Assembly (NCBI GenBank): GCA_964368965.1
Contig: CAYJDR010000024.1
Coordinates: 1-38,247, forward strand
Length of the DNA: 38,247 nucleotides
Direction of reading: 5' to 3'
From: CAYJDR01 sp964368965
Lineage (GTDB): Bacteria > Chrysiogenota > Deferribacteres > Deferribacterales > Mucispirillaceae
The notes beneath the pieces are model-generated. The model was given only the letters and a program-made list of their open reading frames with translations, searched no databases and was not told where the DNA came from. Each line of letters opens with the position of its first letter. Position 1 is the stretch's first letter. The translations under genes and the position numbers were made by a program. This document shows positions 25,950 through 35,110 of this stretch, piece after piece.

Positions 25950-26544
25950 ATGTATTCGTGCTTTCTTTATCCTCTTGGCATTGGGGCCTTGGCTCTGGTG
26001 GCGCATGGGGGCTGTACTTTCCTCCAAAAACGAAGCTTTTCAGGGCGCATCACAATTTTGTGCGCTTTTTCCGGGTAAATTTGGCGCTCTTTTCCGAGCA
26101 GCTTTTTACCATTTATCTTTAGAGCAGACCTCGCAACGCACGTCCATTGCCTTTTTAAGCGCCTTTTCTCACGCCAGTGCAAGCCTAGCTCAACATGTGA
26201 GCATTGGCGCGCAATGCAATATTGGATGGGCGCATATTGGTAAAGATTGCATCATATCCTCACAAGTGTGTATCACCAGTGGAAAAAATCAACACGCTTT
26301 TGACGACATGGAAAAAGAAATTCGTTTACAAAACTCCACGTATACCCCCGTACACATAGGAGATAACTGTTGGATTGGTGCCGGAGCCATCATCATGGCG
26401 GATATAGGTCAAGGTAGTGTTATAGCGGCAGGGTCCGTGGTCACTCAGCCCATACCGCCCTTTAGCATCGCGGCAGGAAATCCGGCTAAAGTTGTACGCA
26501 CACGCGGAGCACAAAAGAACACAGAAGAGAGTCAAGATTCATGA
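25939..26544 (+). CDS. Hexapeptide-repeat acyltransferase (WbbJ/CysE-like), 201 residues
   Basis: Second left-handed beta-helix transferase. It has an N-terminal hydrophobic stretch (residues 5-25), then VSIGAQCNIGWAHIGKDCIISSQVCI, the helix loop with HAFDD, VHIGDNCWIGAGAIIMADIGQGSVIAAGSVV, and the typical PPFSIAAGNPAKVVRT end. The His in NQHAF is a candidate catalytic residue by analogy with galactoside acetyltransferases. The hydrophobic start suggests peripheral membrane attachment. Its ATG lies inside the end of the previous gene and its stop overlaps the next gene (ATGA), so all three are coupled. Confidence 0.84.
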   Translation: MIAKCIRAFFILLALGPWLWWRMGAVLSSKNEAFQGASQFCALFPGKFGALFRAAFYHLSLEQTSQRTSIAFLSAFSHASASLAQHVSIGAQCNIGWAHIGKDCIISSQVCITSGKNQHAFDDMEKEIRLQNSTYTPVHIGDNCWIGAGAIIMADIGQGSVIAAGSVVTQPIPPFSIAAGNPAKVVRTRGAQKNTEESQDS

Positions 26545-27668
26545 AACCAGTAGTTATGCAGCTTATTACCAGCCTTGCCATGGGCGGTGCCGAACGCTTG
26601 GCCTTGAGTATTTTGCACCAAGGTCAAAAGCAGGAGCATTTTAACGGCATCATTGCAGGCCTTTATGGCAAAGATGGTGACGTGGCCAGCTACGCCTCTT
26701 CCATGGGGCTTAAGAGCCTTGGATTAAGCCTTGAACAAGCAGGAAAATGGCAGGCCATACGTAAACTTTGCCAGACCTTACGTGAAAATAAAGTCTCCTT
26801 ATTACATGTGCAAGCCGGCTATTTATTACTATATGCTGTGCCCGCAGCCAAGATGGCAGGCATTCCCCTTATCTATACCGAGCATGCCCTGCACTCTTTA
26901 CGCCGCCACAGTACCATTCGCTGGGCTCTACGCTTATCTGCACCTTTTTTGCAAGGCATAAGTTGCGTTAATACTGAAATTAAAGAATATTTTGTACAAG
27001 AATTGGGCATTGCAGCGCAGAAAGTACATCATATCGAAAGCGGCATAGACACAAAGCTTTTCAGCCCCAGCGGAACTCAAGCCGATCTGCCTTGGAAACA
27101 AGATGAGGGCGCAGGACTCTTTATCTTTGGAACCGTAGCAAGACTTACAGAAGCCAAAGACCATTCCAATTTATTGCATGCTTTTGCCAAAGTGGTCCAA
27201 AATCATGCCCATGCTCGCTTGCTTATGGTGGGTGATGGTGAAGAACGACAAAGCACCGAACAGCTTATACAGCAGTTGAATCTGCAAGAAAAAGTACATA
27301 TTACCGGAAAATGCCTCCAAGTGCCGGAAAGATTGCGTAGCATGCATGCCTTTGTACTTTCCTCCAAACGCGAAGGTTTACCCGTATGCATTTTAGAAGC
27401 CATGGCCACAGGCTTGCCTGTCATTAGCACCGACGTGGGCGGTATAAGCTCTTTAACGTCTAAAGATGAAGAACGCCTCCTACTCGTGCCGGCACAAAAT
27501 GCAACTGCATTAGCTAAGGCCATGGAAACCCTACTACAAAACAAAGAATTACAAAGCAAGGTTGCACAATTGGGCCATGAGTATATTGTGCGAGAAAAAA
27601 ATGAAACAACCATGGCTGAAGCATATTTTCAGCTTTATAAAAACGGAGGCCTTCCATGGGGCTTTTAG
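26541..27668 (+). CDS. Glycosyltransferase family 4, exosortase-system type
   Basis: GT-B enzyme with the opening VMQLITSLAMGGAERLALSI that recurs in sugar transferases of exosortase loci (TIGR03088-like). Further marks: IYTEHALHSLRR, SCVNTEIKEYFVQELGI, HHIESGIDTKLFSP, FGTVARLTEAKDHSNLLHAF, LLMVGDGEERQ and SSKREGLPVCILEAMATGLPVISTDVGG containing the E-x7-E pair. It adds a sugar to the EPS unit; donor and linkage are not determined. ATGA overlap with the preceding acyltransferase and a 13-base overlap with the next gene show tight coupling. Confidence 0.87.
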   Translation: MKPVVMQLITSLAMGGAERLALSILHQGQKQEHFNGIIAGLYGKDGDVASYASSMGLKSLGLSLEQAGKWQAIRKLCQTLRENKVSLLHVQAGYLLLYAVPAAKMAGIPLIYTEHALHSLRRHSTIRWALRLSAPFLQGISCVNTEIKEYFVQELGIAAQKVHHIESGIDTKLFSPSGTQADLPWKQDEGAGLFIFGTVARLTEAKDHSNLLHAFAKVVQNHAHARLLMVGDGEERQSTEQLIQQLNLQEKVHITGKCLQVPERLRSMHAFVLSSKREGLPVCILEAMATGLPVISTDVGGISSLTSKDEERLLLVPAQNATALAKAMETLLQNKELQSKVAQLGHEYIVREKNETTMAEAYFQLYKNGGLPWGF

Positions 27669-28996
27669 GAAACCTGCGACGTTATTTGCACGGCCTACGC
27701 GGTAATACACACTTTGAACGTTATGCTGAGCTGGAAAAGATGCAATATATGCCTCAGGAAACTTTACGCTCATTGCAATTTGCGCAATTAAGCAAGCTTA
27801 TACAGCATGCTTATGCCACCACGCCGTATTATAAAGATCTTTTTGATGGGCTAAGCATACACCCTCAAGATATCTCTTCTTTTGAGGATTATGCCCAATT
27901 GCCTCTTTTGACCAAAGATATTATGCAAGATAATTTAGAGCGTTTATGCTCTACTGTGACGCCAAAAGAACAACGCATTCTCAATACCAGCGGAGGAACC
28001 ACTGGAAATCCTGCTAAGTTTTATCAGGATAAGCATGTTTTTTCCGAAATGGAAGCGCATCGAATTCTCATGCTCAGCATGGCCGGTTGGACTCCGGACG
28101 ATATGCTTATCTCCCTTTGGGGAAACCCCAGCGAACTTTTATCCAACAAAGCTCCAAGCTTACTTAAGCCTTGGCTCAGCGGCATGGCCGTCCTTAATGC
28201 CTATCGCTATGATGCCAACAGCATGGATATGTGGATTAAGGTGATAAAGAGATATAAACGCGTGCTTTTGTATGGGTATACAACAGTCATTACAGACTTT
28301 GCACGCCATTGTATGGAAAATCAGGTGAAAGGTTTACCCATCTTTGCCGCCATGACCACAGCAGAAATTTTGGACTCTACGCAACGTGCATACATAGAAA
28401 AAGCTTTTTCTTGTCAAGTTTTTGACCAGTACGGCTCGCGCGAAATGCCTGGAGTATCTTCACAGTGCAGCCATGGTAATATGCATATATTTACCAGTGC
28501 CAACTATGCAGAATTTCTTCCCCTTGAAGATGCACAAGACAGTAACACTCAAAAGCGCATTATCCTCACCAGTTTAAACAACTACACCATGCCTTTTTTA
28601 CGTTATGAAATAGGAGACTTAGGCGCTGCAGGAGCAAGTTCTTGCCCTTGCGGACGTGGCTACCCTCTTATGCACATGGAAGTGGGCCGCATTGGGGCAA
28701 GTTTGCGTTTGCCTGAAGGTGGTAGGCTTTACAGCACCATGTTTGTGCGACAAATGTACCATATTGATGGCATCAATGCTTTTCAATTTCGCCAAACACA
28801 ATTGCGTCATGTGAACCTTTATATTATACAAGGAAAGAATTTTAGCTCTGAAAGTGAGCAAAAAATACAAAATTTAGCAAATATCTTCCCACAAAGTATT
28901 TGCCCCGGTGCCCAATTACAAGTACATTATGTAAAAGACCTTCCCCGAACTCAAGGGGGGAAACACCGTCAAGTTATTTGCGAGGTGGACGCATGA
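27656..28996 (+). CDS. Phenylacetate-CoA-ligase-like adenylate-forming enzyme (PaaK/CapK type)
   Basis: Member of the ANL superfamily. The phosphate-binding loop is NTSGGTTGNPAKF (110-122), the FDQYGSREMPG motif near 256-266 corresponds to the adenine-binding region, and MPFLRYEIGDLG is the conserved RxxxGD hinge segment. A CPCGRGYPL motif (about 328-336) is frequent in the CapK-like branch. Such proteins in capsule/EPS loci activate a carboxylic acid as adenylate or thioester, presumably for transfer to the glycan. Two hexapeptide acyltransferases just upstream are possible acceptors of the activated group (inference). RBS GGAGG lies 6 bases before the ATG. The next gene starts inside its stop codon. 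Confidence 0.83.
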   Translation: MGLLGNLRRYLHGLRGNTHFERYAELEKMQYMPQETLRSLQFAQLSKLIQHAYATTPYYKDLFDGLSIHPQDISSFEDYAQLPLLTKDIMQDNLERLCSTVTPKEQRILNTSGGTTGNPAKFYQDKHVFSEMEAHRILMLSMAGWTPDDMLISLWGNPSELLSNKAPSLLKPWLSGMAVLNAYRYDANSMDMWIKVIKRYKRVLLYGYTTVITDFARHCMENQVKGLPIFAAMTTAEILDSTQRAYIEKAFSCQVFDQYGSREMPGVSSQCSHGNMHIFTSANYAEFLPLEDAQDSNTQKRIILTSLNNYTMPFLRYEIGDLGAAGASSCPCGRGYPLMHMEVGRIGASLRLPEGGRLYSTMFVRQMYHIDGINAFQFRQTQLRHVNLYIIQGKNFSSESEQKIQNLANIFPQSICPGAQLQVHYVKDLPRTQGGKHRQVICEVDA

Positions 28997-30150
28997 GTCA
29001 TGTCCCTATAGCTTCCATCATGTATCATACCATTGGTGTGCCCAATAAAAACTGGACTTGGTCCTTTTTGACAACACCATGGCAGAATTTTGAAGGCGTA
29101 CTTCAATGGCTACAGCGCATGAAATATCGCACGGTGTTTCTTGATGAGTACAAAGAGCTTGTTCTAACTGGAAGAATTCTTAAGGAAAGGGCCATCGCGC
29201 TTACCTTTGACGACGGTTATCTGGACAACTGGACCCACGCAGCCCCCCTACTAGAGCAGTATAATGCTTGTGGGACGGTCTTTGTATCAGGAGAGTTTAT
29301 TAACCCCAGCCTACAGCTACGCCCGCAGTGGCAGGGAAAAGAACACGAGCACCCCTATTCTGACGGCTTTTTAACCATGGGCGAGATACAAGCTCTTGAT
29401 AAAAGCAAAATTTTGGATGTGCAATCCCATTGCATGAGCCATACGTGGTTTCCTTGCAGCCCTAAAATTGTGGATTTTCGCCATCCGGGTGATGCTTATC
29501 ACTGGATGGATTGGAACGAGCAACCTCAATGCAAGTGGATGCACAATCAACCCCCTTCAAGACCTGAAACATGGGGAGAGCCCGTATATGAACACCAAAA
29601 ATCTTTGGCTGGACAAAGGTACTTTCCTCAAGCAGCAGTGGGGCACGCGTTAAAGGCGCATGTGGCAAAAGAAGGGCGAGAGTTTTTTTCGCGCCCCCAG
29701 TGGAAAGAAGAGTTATTTGCACTGGCGCATACTATACAGCAAGATATGCCTGAAGGGCATTATGAAAGTGAAGAAGCATTTGCAGTACGTGTTGAATATG
29801 AATTGGGACAATCCTCAAGGCTGCTTTCCACAAGTCTCAACAAGAAAGTACCTTGGCTGTGTTGGCCAGGCGGAGGATACTCCCAAGAAACTTTTACCAC
29901 TGCAGCAAAGTATTATACAGGAAGTACATTGGCTTCTGGCAGCGTAGGCACAACAGCCCAAGGTATGGATGAACAAGGGTGTTTTCGCTTTCGCCGTTTT
30001 GGCGCCCTCACCGCAGGGCAAGGAGCAACTTTTCGCTATCAAAGGCCACTTAATACATGCCTTTACGCCGAAGAAAGACGAACAGGAAGCTCATTATATC
30101 ACCTTGTACGCGGCGGACTTAGCCGCTTAAATGAATGGAATATTATATGA
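28993..30150 (+). CDS. NodB-type polysaccharide deacetylase (second in the locus)
   Basis: The NodB fold is shown by IASIMYHTIG (7-16), the metal-binding motif TFDDGYLDNW (71-80), GTVFVSGEFI (94-103) and a second motif DVQSHCMSHTWF with the two metal histidines. It is long for the family (about 385 residues): a large insert (roughly 155-285) separates the histidine motif from LCWPGGGYSQETF, which corresponds to the late catalytic region. No signal peptide is visible. ATG 28993 overlaps the ligase stop (ATGA) with GAGGTG upstream; an upstream in-frame start at 28900 is rejected. Probable role: removing an acyl group from the polymer or a precursor, alongside the DUF3473 enzyme at 10562. Confidence 0.85.
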   Translation: MSHVPIASIMYHTIGVPNKNWTWSFLTTPWQNFEGVLQWLQRMKYRTVFLDEYKELVLTGRILKERAIALTFDDGYLDNWTHAAPLLEQYNACGTVFVSGEFINPSLQLRPQWQGKEHEHPYSDGFLTMGEIQALDKSKILDVQSHCMSHTWFPCSPKIVDFRHPGDAYHWMDWNEQPQCKWMHNQPPSRPETWGEPVYEHQKSLAGQRYFPQAAVGHALKAHVAKEGREFFSRPQWKEELFALAHTIQQDMPEGHYESEEAFAVRVEYELGQSSRLLSTSLNKKVPWLCWPGGGYSQETFTTAAKYYTGSTLASGSVGTTAQGMDEQGCFRFRRFGALTAGQGATFRYQRPLNTCLYAEERRTGSSLYHLVRGGLSRLNEWNII

Positions 30151-31010
30151 CCATTACAGACAGTTTAAAAAAATACTCTTGGCTCTGGGCCCTCTTAATA
30201 GGTATGCTTATTGTCATTTATTACCCCATCGTGCCACGCATGGTTACCGATTGGGACGCAGACCCCAACTCTTCGCACGGTTTTCTTATTCCTTTTGTAG
30301 CCGCTTGGTTTGCCCATAAAGCCTGGCCGCACATTAAGCAAATTCCTTTGGAAACCTCGGCATGGGGCTTAGCCTTCACGTTCCTTGGACTCATCACCCT
30401 CAGCTTTGGTATGACGGTACATGAGCTTTTTACCTCACGCATATCCATGGTAATGCTCATTGCTGGCCTCACCTTGACCTTTATGGGTCCCAACGTGTTT
30501 CGTTATTTACTCCTACCCATTGGCTTTCTTAGCTTCATGGTTCCCATTCCTGTCACCGTATACGATGCCTTGGCCTTGCCCTTGCGCGGGCTTGTAACTA
30601 TTTTGGCCACCGAAGGCATGCAAGCTGTGGGTTTACCCGTATTACGTGAAGGAAATATTATTATTCTACCCAATGTATCCCTTGAAGTGGTGGAAGCTTG
30701 TAGCGGCATGCGCTCCCTCATTAGCCTCATAGCCCTTGGCACTGCCTATGCCTTTTTGATGCTTGAAGGGACATGGCGCAGAGTAGTGCTCATGCTTGCC
30801 ACCATTCCCATCGCTGTTCTCACCAACGTGGCACGTGTTTTTATTACAGGAGTTTTGGCTCGCCATTTTGGTTCCGCCGCCGCCGAAGGTTTTTTCCACG
30901 ACTTTGCCGGCTTCGTAGTTTTTTTTGTAGCGCTTATCCTCACAGCCTGCACGGGATATATCCTAACCCACATTTCCTTCAAACGTCATGGAGAAAACCA
31001 TGAAAAATAA
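30147..31010 (+). CDS. Exosortase (XrtA-like, single domain)
   Basis: Polytopic inner-membrane transpeptidase-like protein that recognises a C-terminal sorting signal (PEP-CTERM or related) on secreted proteins, cleaves it and probably attaches the product to a surface carrier. About eight hydrophobic helices. The three expected active-site residues are present: Cys185 in VVEACSGMRSL, Arg230 in LTNVARVFITG and His251 in GFFHDFAGF. The early NSSHGFLIPF motif is also typical. The protein ends soon after the His segment, so the EpsI domain is not fused but encoded by the next gene. Start ATG 30147 (ATGA overlap with the deacetylase gene, GGA upstream) is preferred to ATG 30135. The exosortase subclass cannot be fixed without its substrates. 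Confidence 0.92.
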   Translation: MTITDSLKKYSWLWALLIGMLIVIYYPIVPRMVTDWDADPNSSHGFLIPFVAAWFAHKAWPHIKQIPLETSAWGLAFTFLGLITLSFGMTVHELFTSRISMVMLIAGLTLTFMGPNVFRYLLLPIGFLSFMVPIPVTVYDALALPLRGLVTILATEGMQAVGLPVLREGNIIILPNVSLEVVEACSGMRSLISLIALGTAYAFLMLEGTWRRVVLMLATIPIAVLTNVARVFITGVLARHFGSAAAEGFFHDFAGFVVFFVALILTACTGYILTHISFKRHGENHEK

Positions 31011-31629
31011 AATACTTTTCATCCTCACTATGTTTATTATGGGAGCAGCTGCATACCTTGTGCACACGCCGCATCAGTTAATAACACCGGCTATCCCCAA
31101 ATTAGCCACCATCCCCAAGCATATGGGAACGTGGTTCAGTGTCCGCGATACCACCTTTGACGAAGCAACAATTAGAGTATTACGCCCCACTGACTATATG
31201 ATGCGTACCTACACGAACTCTAAAATGCCCCCTGTAACGCTTTATATAGGCTATCATGACGGTTCCCCTTTGGCAGGGCCCATTCACTCACCCAAAAACT
31301 GCCTTCCAGGCGGAGGATGGGAATTTAGAAGTGTGGAAGAAATCCCCATGAAAGCTGGCGATGTTAGCATTAACGTCGTACGTGCCGTGCTTGCCAAAGA
31401 CGGAAAAGAGACTATCTTTTATTATTGGTATCAGGTGCGCGGCGAAGTGATCACTTCTGACCTTGACATGAAACTTGCTGAATTTATGGGCACTGTGTTA
31501 GATAAACGCAAAGACGCTGCTTTTGTGCGTATCAACCTTGTGGCACCAACTAAAGAAGAAGAAGTAAAAACCATGCAAGATTTTTTTGAAAATGCATACC
31601 CCTTTATAAAAAATCACCTCCCCTCATAA
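31000..31629 (+). CDS. epsI: EpsI family protein (exosortase partner)
   Basis: Partner of exosortase, periplasmic with an N-terminal membrane anchor (residues 4-22). The hallmark HSPKNCLPGGGWEF (96-109) is present, following LYIGYHDGSPLAGP. In many exosortase-A proteins this domain is the C-terminal half of exosortase itself; here it is a separate gene overlapping the exosortase end by 11 bases. Start ATG 31000 is preferred because GGAG sits 6 bases upstream; ATG 30988 has no RBS. The conserved Cys and His suggest an enzymatic or redox-sensitive function, but the family's activity is not established. Confidence 0.9.
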   Translation: MKNKILFILTMFIMGAAAYLVHTPHQLITPAIPKLATIPKHMGTWFSVRDTTFDEATIRVLRPTDYMMRTYTNSKMPPVTLYIGYHDGSPLAGPIHSPKNCLPGGGWEFRSVEEIPMKAGDVSINVVRAVLAKDGKETIFYYWYQVRGEVITSDLDMKLAEFMGTVLDKRKDAAFVRINLVAPTKEEEVKTMQDFFENAYPFIKNHLPS

Positions 31630-31642
31630 AAAGGATTTTTCT

Positions 31643-33703
31643 ATGCTATGTTTTTTCTCAACACTATTTTATTCCACTTTGCTTTTGGCCTTGGGAGCAA
31701 CCATTTGGCATCGTCATAGTGTGCACGAAAGAAAATTCTTGCTCCCAGCTCTCGTCTTATCGGGCGCTTTCATCATCCTTGACCAAACTCTGCTCAGCTA
31801 TCCTACGTGGGCACATGTAATTATTCCACTTCGCCTTTCGGTACAATTATTACTTTGCCCAGCATGGCTATTATTTTCCATAACCTATGCACGCGATACA
31901 GCTATCACGCGCTTTAAGCGAACAGATTTATATCTCTTTGCTTTTTCCCTTATGCCTTTTGTGCTTTCCATCTTCCTCCCCACATCGGCATTTTACTACC
32001 AAACGGATTTTCAAGCAGAGCCCATCATATTCCTTGAGCAAGCAAGCTTTTATCTCTACCTATACATTACAGTGCTTTATATTATTTCCATTGGAAACTT
32101 AGAAAGCACACTGCGCAACAGTAATCATAGCGAAAAATGGCGCATCAAGATTTCCATCTTTGGCATTGGCGTAACAGTTATTTCTCTCATGCTTTTTGCC
32201 TCGCAAGGCCTTTTGTATATGATTATTGATATGCGAAATGTCCCCTTGCGCAATGCCGCTCTAAGCCTTGGTATTTTGCTCATGCTATATTCTGAATGGA
32301 AAAGACAAAGCAACGAAATTCTCATTTCACGCCAAGTGGCTTTTCGTTCCGTGGTGGCTGCCATTGCCAGTATCTATCTTGTGGGGCTTGGCCTTGCACG
32401 CGAAGGCAATAGGCTTATGGGTGACAGCTTTACGCAGACCATATTACTTATTTCTGCCACATTGCTCATTGGTGCCGTCATCTGTCTTGCCATTTCGCGC
32501 AATTTACGCCGAACTTTTTCTATTTGGGTACAAAGAAACTTTTACGATGAAAAATACGACTACCGAGCCCAATGGATGCAATTTAGCGAATATCTTTCAA
32601 GGGCCATAGATCATAACACACTCATCAACGCATCGCTCATGAGCTTTTGCGAAACATTTGGTCGTATTGGAGCCATTTATATTCCTGTGGACAAAGAAAA
32701 CCCCAACACCATGGATCGAGCTTTTTATTATGAAATAGATAAGACCTTGGAAATTGGACTTACCAATGAGGCTTTTGCGCAGTTTTTACAATTGGACCCC
32801 AAGCCCCTCTTTGTCAACGACACAGACTTAAGCGCCTTTGATCCACAAACCATCATGGCCTTTTTACATATGCATATAGGTATTGTGCTCCCCATTCGTG
32901 TGGCTGATTCTCCCGAAGGTCTTTTACTTTTGGGGCATCCCATCAATGGTAAAGAAAAATATGACAATGAAGATTTTGACCTTATGGAAGCCATGGGGCG
33001 TCAAGTGGGCTTATCTTCCAGAAGCTTTCGAGTCAGTGAAGAAATGGCTCTCACAAGAGAAATTGAAGCCTTCGACAGAGTGGGAACATTTGTCTTACAT
33101 GACTTGAAAAATCAGGTATATACCCTTTCTCTACTCACGAATAATGCACGCAATTTCATAGCACAGCCGGCTTTCCAAACCGATATGGTGGAAACCCTAT
33201 CCAATACAGTGGATAATATGAAAATGCTTATTAGCCAATTGCCGCATATGCCAAGTACCGAAACATTACAATTGGAACAGGTATTCCTCAAAGAATTGGC
33301 GCAAAAAGTGAGCAATCAAATTCCCGATGCACAAATTCTTGTTTCAGGGGATAACCCAGCGCTCACCATTGATAGTGAGCAAGTTTCCAAGGTTTTCCTT
33401 AACTTGTACCTTAACGCCTTGGAAGCCGGAAATAATAAACCCATAGAAGTTATTGTGGAAGAAAAGAATGGAGACCCCATTTTCCATGTGAAAGACATGG
33501 CTGGCGGCCTATCCGACTCTGTTTTGAAAAACGGACTTTTTAAACCGTTCAATTCGACAAAACCTCGAGGCATGGGCATAGGCCTTTTTCACTCTCGAAA
33601 AATACTCGATGCTCATGGAGCCAAAATATCTGTGGAAAACCGTCCTGGTGAAGGATGCACCTTTACAGTACATTTTGCACAGGATTTAAGCAAAAAGATG
33701 TAG
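31643..33703 (+). CDS. prsK: Membrane histidine kinase of the exosortase system (PrsK)
   Basis: Sensor kinase matching the PrsK architecture (TIGR02916): about eight N-terminal membrane helices (1-285), a GAF-like domain (about 305-455), and a kinase core with phospho-acceptor His486 in FVLHDLKNQVYTLSL. The HDLKN variant of the H-box is characteristic of PrsK. The ATPase domain has the N-box VFLNLYLNALEAGNN, DMAGGLSD and GMGIGLFHSRKILDAHG. The signal is unknown; the many helices suggest that it is read within or close to the membrane. RBS AAGGA precedes the ATG. PrsR is encoded 22 bases downstream. Confidence 0.92.
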   Translation: MLCFFSTLFYSTLLLALGATIWHRHSVHERKFLLPALVLSGAFIILDQTLLSYPTWAHVIIPLRLSVQLLLCPAWLLFSITYARDTAITRFKRTDLYLFAFSLMPFVLSIFLPTSAFYYQTDFQAEPIIFLEQASFYLYLYITVLYIISIGNLESTLRNSNHSEKWRIKISIFGIGVTVISLMLFASQGLLYMIIDMRNVPLRNAALSLGILLMLYSEWKRQSNEILISRQVAFRSVVAAIASIYLVGLGLAREGNRLMGDSFTQTILLISATLLIGAVICLAISRNLRRTFSIWVQRNFYDEKYDYRAQWMQFSEYLSRAIDHNTLINASLMSFCETFGRIGAIYIPVDKENPNTMDRAFYYEIDKTLEIGLTNEAFAQFLQLDPKPLFVNDTDLSAFDPQTIMAFLHMHIGIVLPIRVADSPEGLLLLGHPINGKEKYDNEDFDLMEAMGRQVGLSSRSFRVSEEMALTREIEAFDRVGTFVLHDLKNQVYTLSLLTNNARNFIAQPAFQTDMVETLSNTVDNMKMLISQLPHMPSTETLQLEQVFLKELAQKVSNQIPDAQILVSGDNPALTIDSEQVSKVFLNLYLNALEAGNNKPIEVIVEEKNGDPIFHVKDMAGGLSDSVLKNGLFKPFNSTKPRGMGIGLFHSRKILDAHGAKISVENRPGEGCTFTVHFAQDLSKKM

Positions 33704-33725
33704 GGACAACTTACAAGGATTTTTC

Positions 33726-35099
33726 ATGAAAAAGAGTTTATTAATTGTCGACGACAATGAAGATGTTTTACGTCAACTTTTTTGGGGATTTTCAGCTGAA
33801 GAATACCAAGTGCATCAAGCCAAAGACGTGGCCGAAGCATTAAAATTGCAAAAAGAATTTCAGCCACAAGTGGTTACCTTGGATCTTGGCTTGCCACCTG
33901 ACGCCGAGGGAAACACCGAAGGTTTTCGTTGCCTTGATGCATTGTTGCAAGAAGATCCCATGTGTAAGGTTATTGTTATTACAGGGCATCACGACAATAA
34001 CAATGCTCAACAGTCCATACGTAGCGGCGCATATGACTTTTGCCGTAAGCCCATTGACTTAGAAGAACTTAAGATCATTGTACGGCGCGCTTTCTTCTTG
34101 TATGAAATGCAATCCAGCGATACGGCAAAAGAACAAAGCTCCCCCGTAGACACCTTAGGTATACTTACCCAAGACGAAAGCATGCTTGAGCTCATAAAAA
34201 ACTTGCGCCGCATTGCCATCTCTGACGCCCCTGTTCTCATTGAAGGAGAGTCAGGCACCGGTAAAGAACTCATAGCTCAAGCTGTGCATAAAATAAGCTC
34301 ACGATATGCTGGCCCCATGGTAACCGTCAACTGCGGTGCCATCCCTGAGCATCTCTTAGAAGCAGAATTTTTTGGCCACGAAAAAGGGGCCTTCACCGGC
34401 GCAGTGCAGCGAATTCAAGGTAAAGTGGAATTTGCACACAATGGAACCCTCTTTCTTGATGAAATGGGTGAACTTCCCTTGCCTTTGCAAGTAAAACTCT
34501 TGCGCTTCTTACAAGAAATGACTTTCCAAAGGGTAGGCGGCAGGCAGGATATTGAAGTAAATGTACGTATTATTGCTGCCACCAATTGCAACTTACGCCA
34601 AATGGTTAAAAACGGTCAATTCCGTGAGGATCTATACTATCGTATTGGTGTGGTGAAAATTCCTCTACCCCCACTACGCGAAAGAGGCAAAGACGCTTTA
34701 TTACTCGCGCATCACTTCATAAAAAAATATGATACCTCTGGTAAAATTAAGAGCTTTCACCCTGCGGCAGAAAAAGCCTTGCTTAGCCATCCTTGGCCAG
34801 GAAATGTGCGACAGCTAGAAAATAAAATTCGTCGTGCTGTCATTTTATCAGACTCTGCCATCATTCAACCAGACACTTTAGAATTCAGCAAAAAGGCTTT
34901 AAAGCAAGAAGCTCAAGACAATTATACGGAAGAGCTCCAATACACATCTTTGAAGGAAGCTAGGGACGATATTGAAAGAAAAATGCTTCTCAATGCCTTA
35001 CAACAGCATAGTGGCAACGTCATGCAAGCTTCACAATTTTTAGGCATAAGTAGGCCCACGTTCTATGATTTACTAAAGAAACACAAAATAACTTTATAA
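33726..35099 (+). CDS. prsR: Sigma-54-dependent response regulator (PrsR)
   Basis: NtrC-family activator matching PrsR (TIGR02915). The receiver domain has the acidic pair in LLIVDDNED, phospho-acceptor Asp53 and Lys108. The AAA+ domain has Walker A GESGTGK (174-180), the sigma-54 contact loop GAFTGA (221-226) and Walker B LFLDEMGE (242-249), followed by a Fis-type HTH at the C-terminus (GNVMQASQFLGISRPTFYDLLKKH). It should activate sigma-54 promoters of sorting-signal protein genes, and perhaps of EPS genes. I looked in the gaps for the TGGCAC-N5-TTGC pattern and found no convincing site, so its targets probably lie outside the window. Confidence 0.93.
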   Translation: MKKSLLIVDDNEDVLRQLFWGFSAEEYQVHQAKDVAEALKLQKEFQPQVVTLDLGLPPDAEGNTEGFRCLDALLQEDPMCKVIVITGHHDNNNAQQSIRSGAYDFCRKPIDLEELKIIVRRAFFLYEMQSSDTAKEQSSPVDTLGILTQDESMLELIKNLRRIAISDAPVLIEGESGTGKELIAQAVHKISSRYAGPMVTVNCGAIPEHLLEAEFFGHEKGAFTGAVQRIQGKVEFAHNGTLFLDEMGELPLPLQVKLLRFLQEMTFQRVGGRQDIEVNVRIIAATNCNLRQMVKNGQFREDLYYRIGVVKIPLPPLRERGKDALLLAHHFIKKYDTSGKIKSFHPAAEKALLSHPWPGNVRQLENKIRRAVILSDSAIIQPDTLEFSKKALKQEAQDNYTEELQYTSLKEARDDIERKMLLNALQQHSGNVMQASQFLGISRPTFYDLLKKHKITL

Positions 35100-35110
35100 T
35101 TAGGATTACC

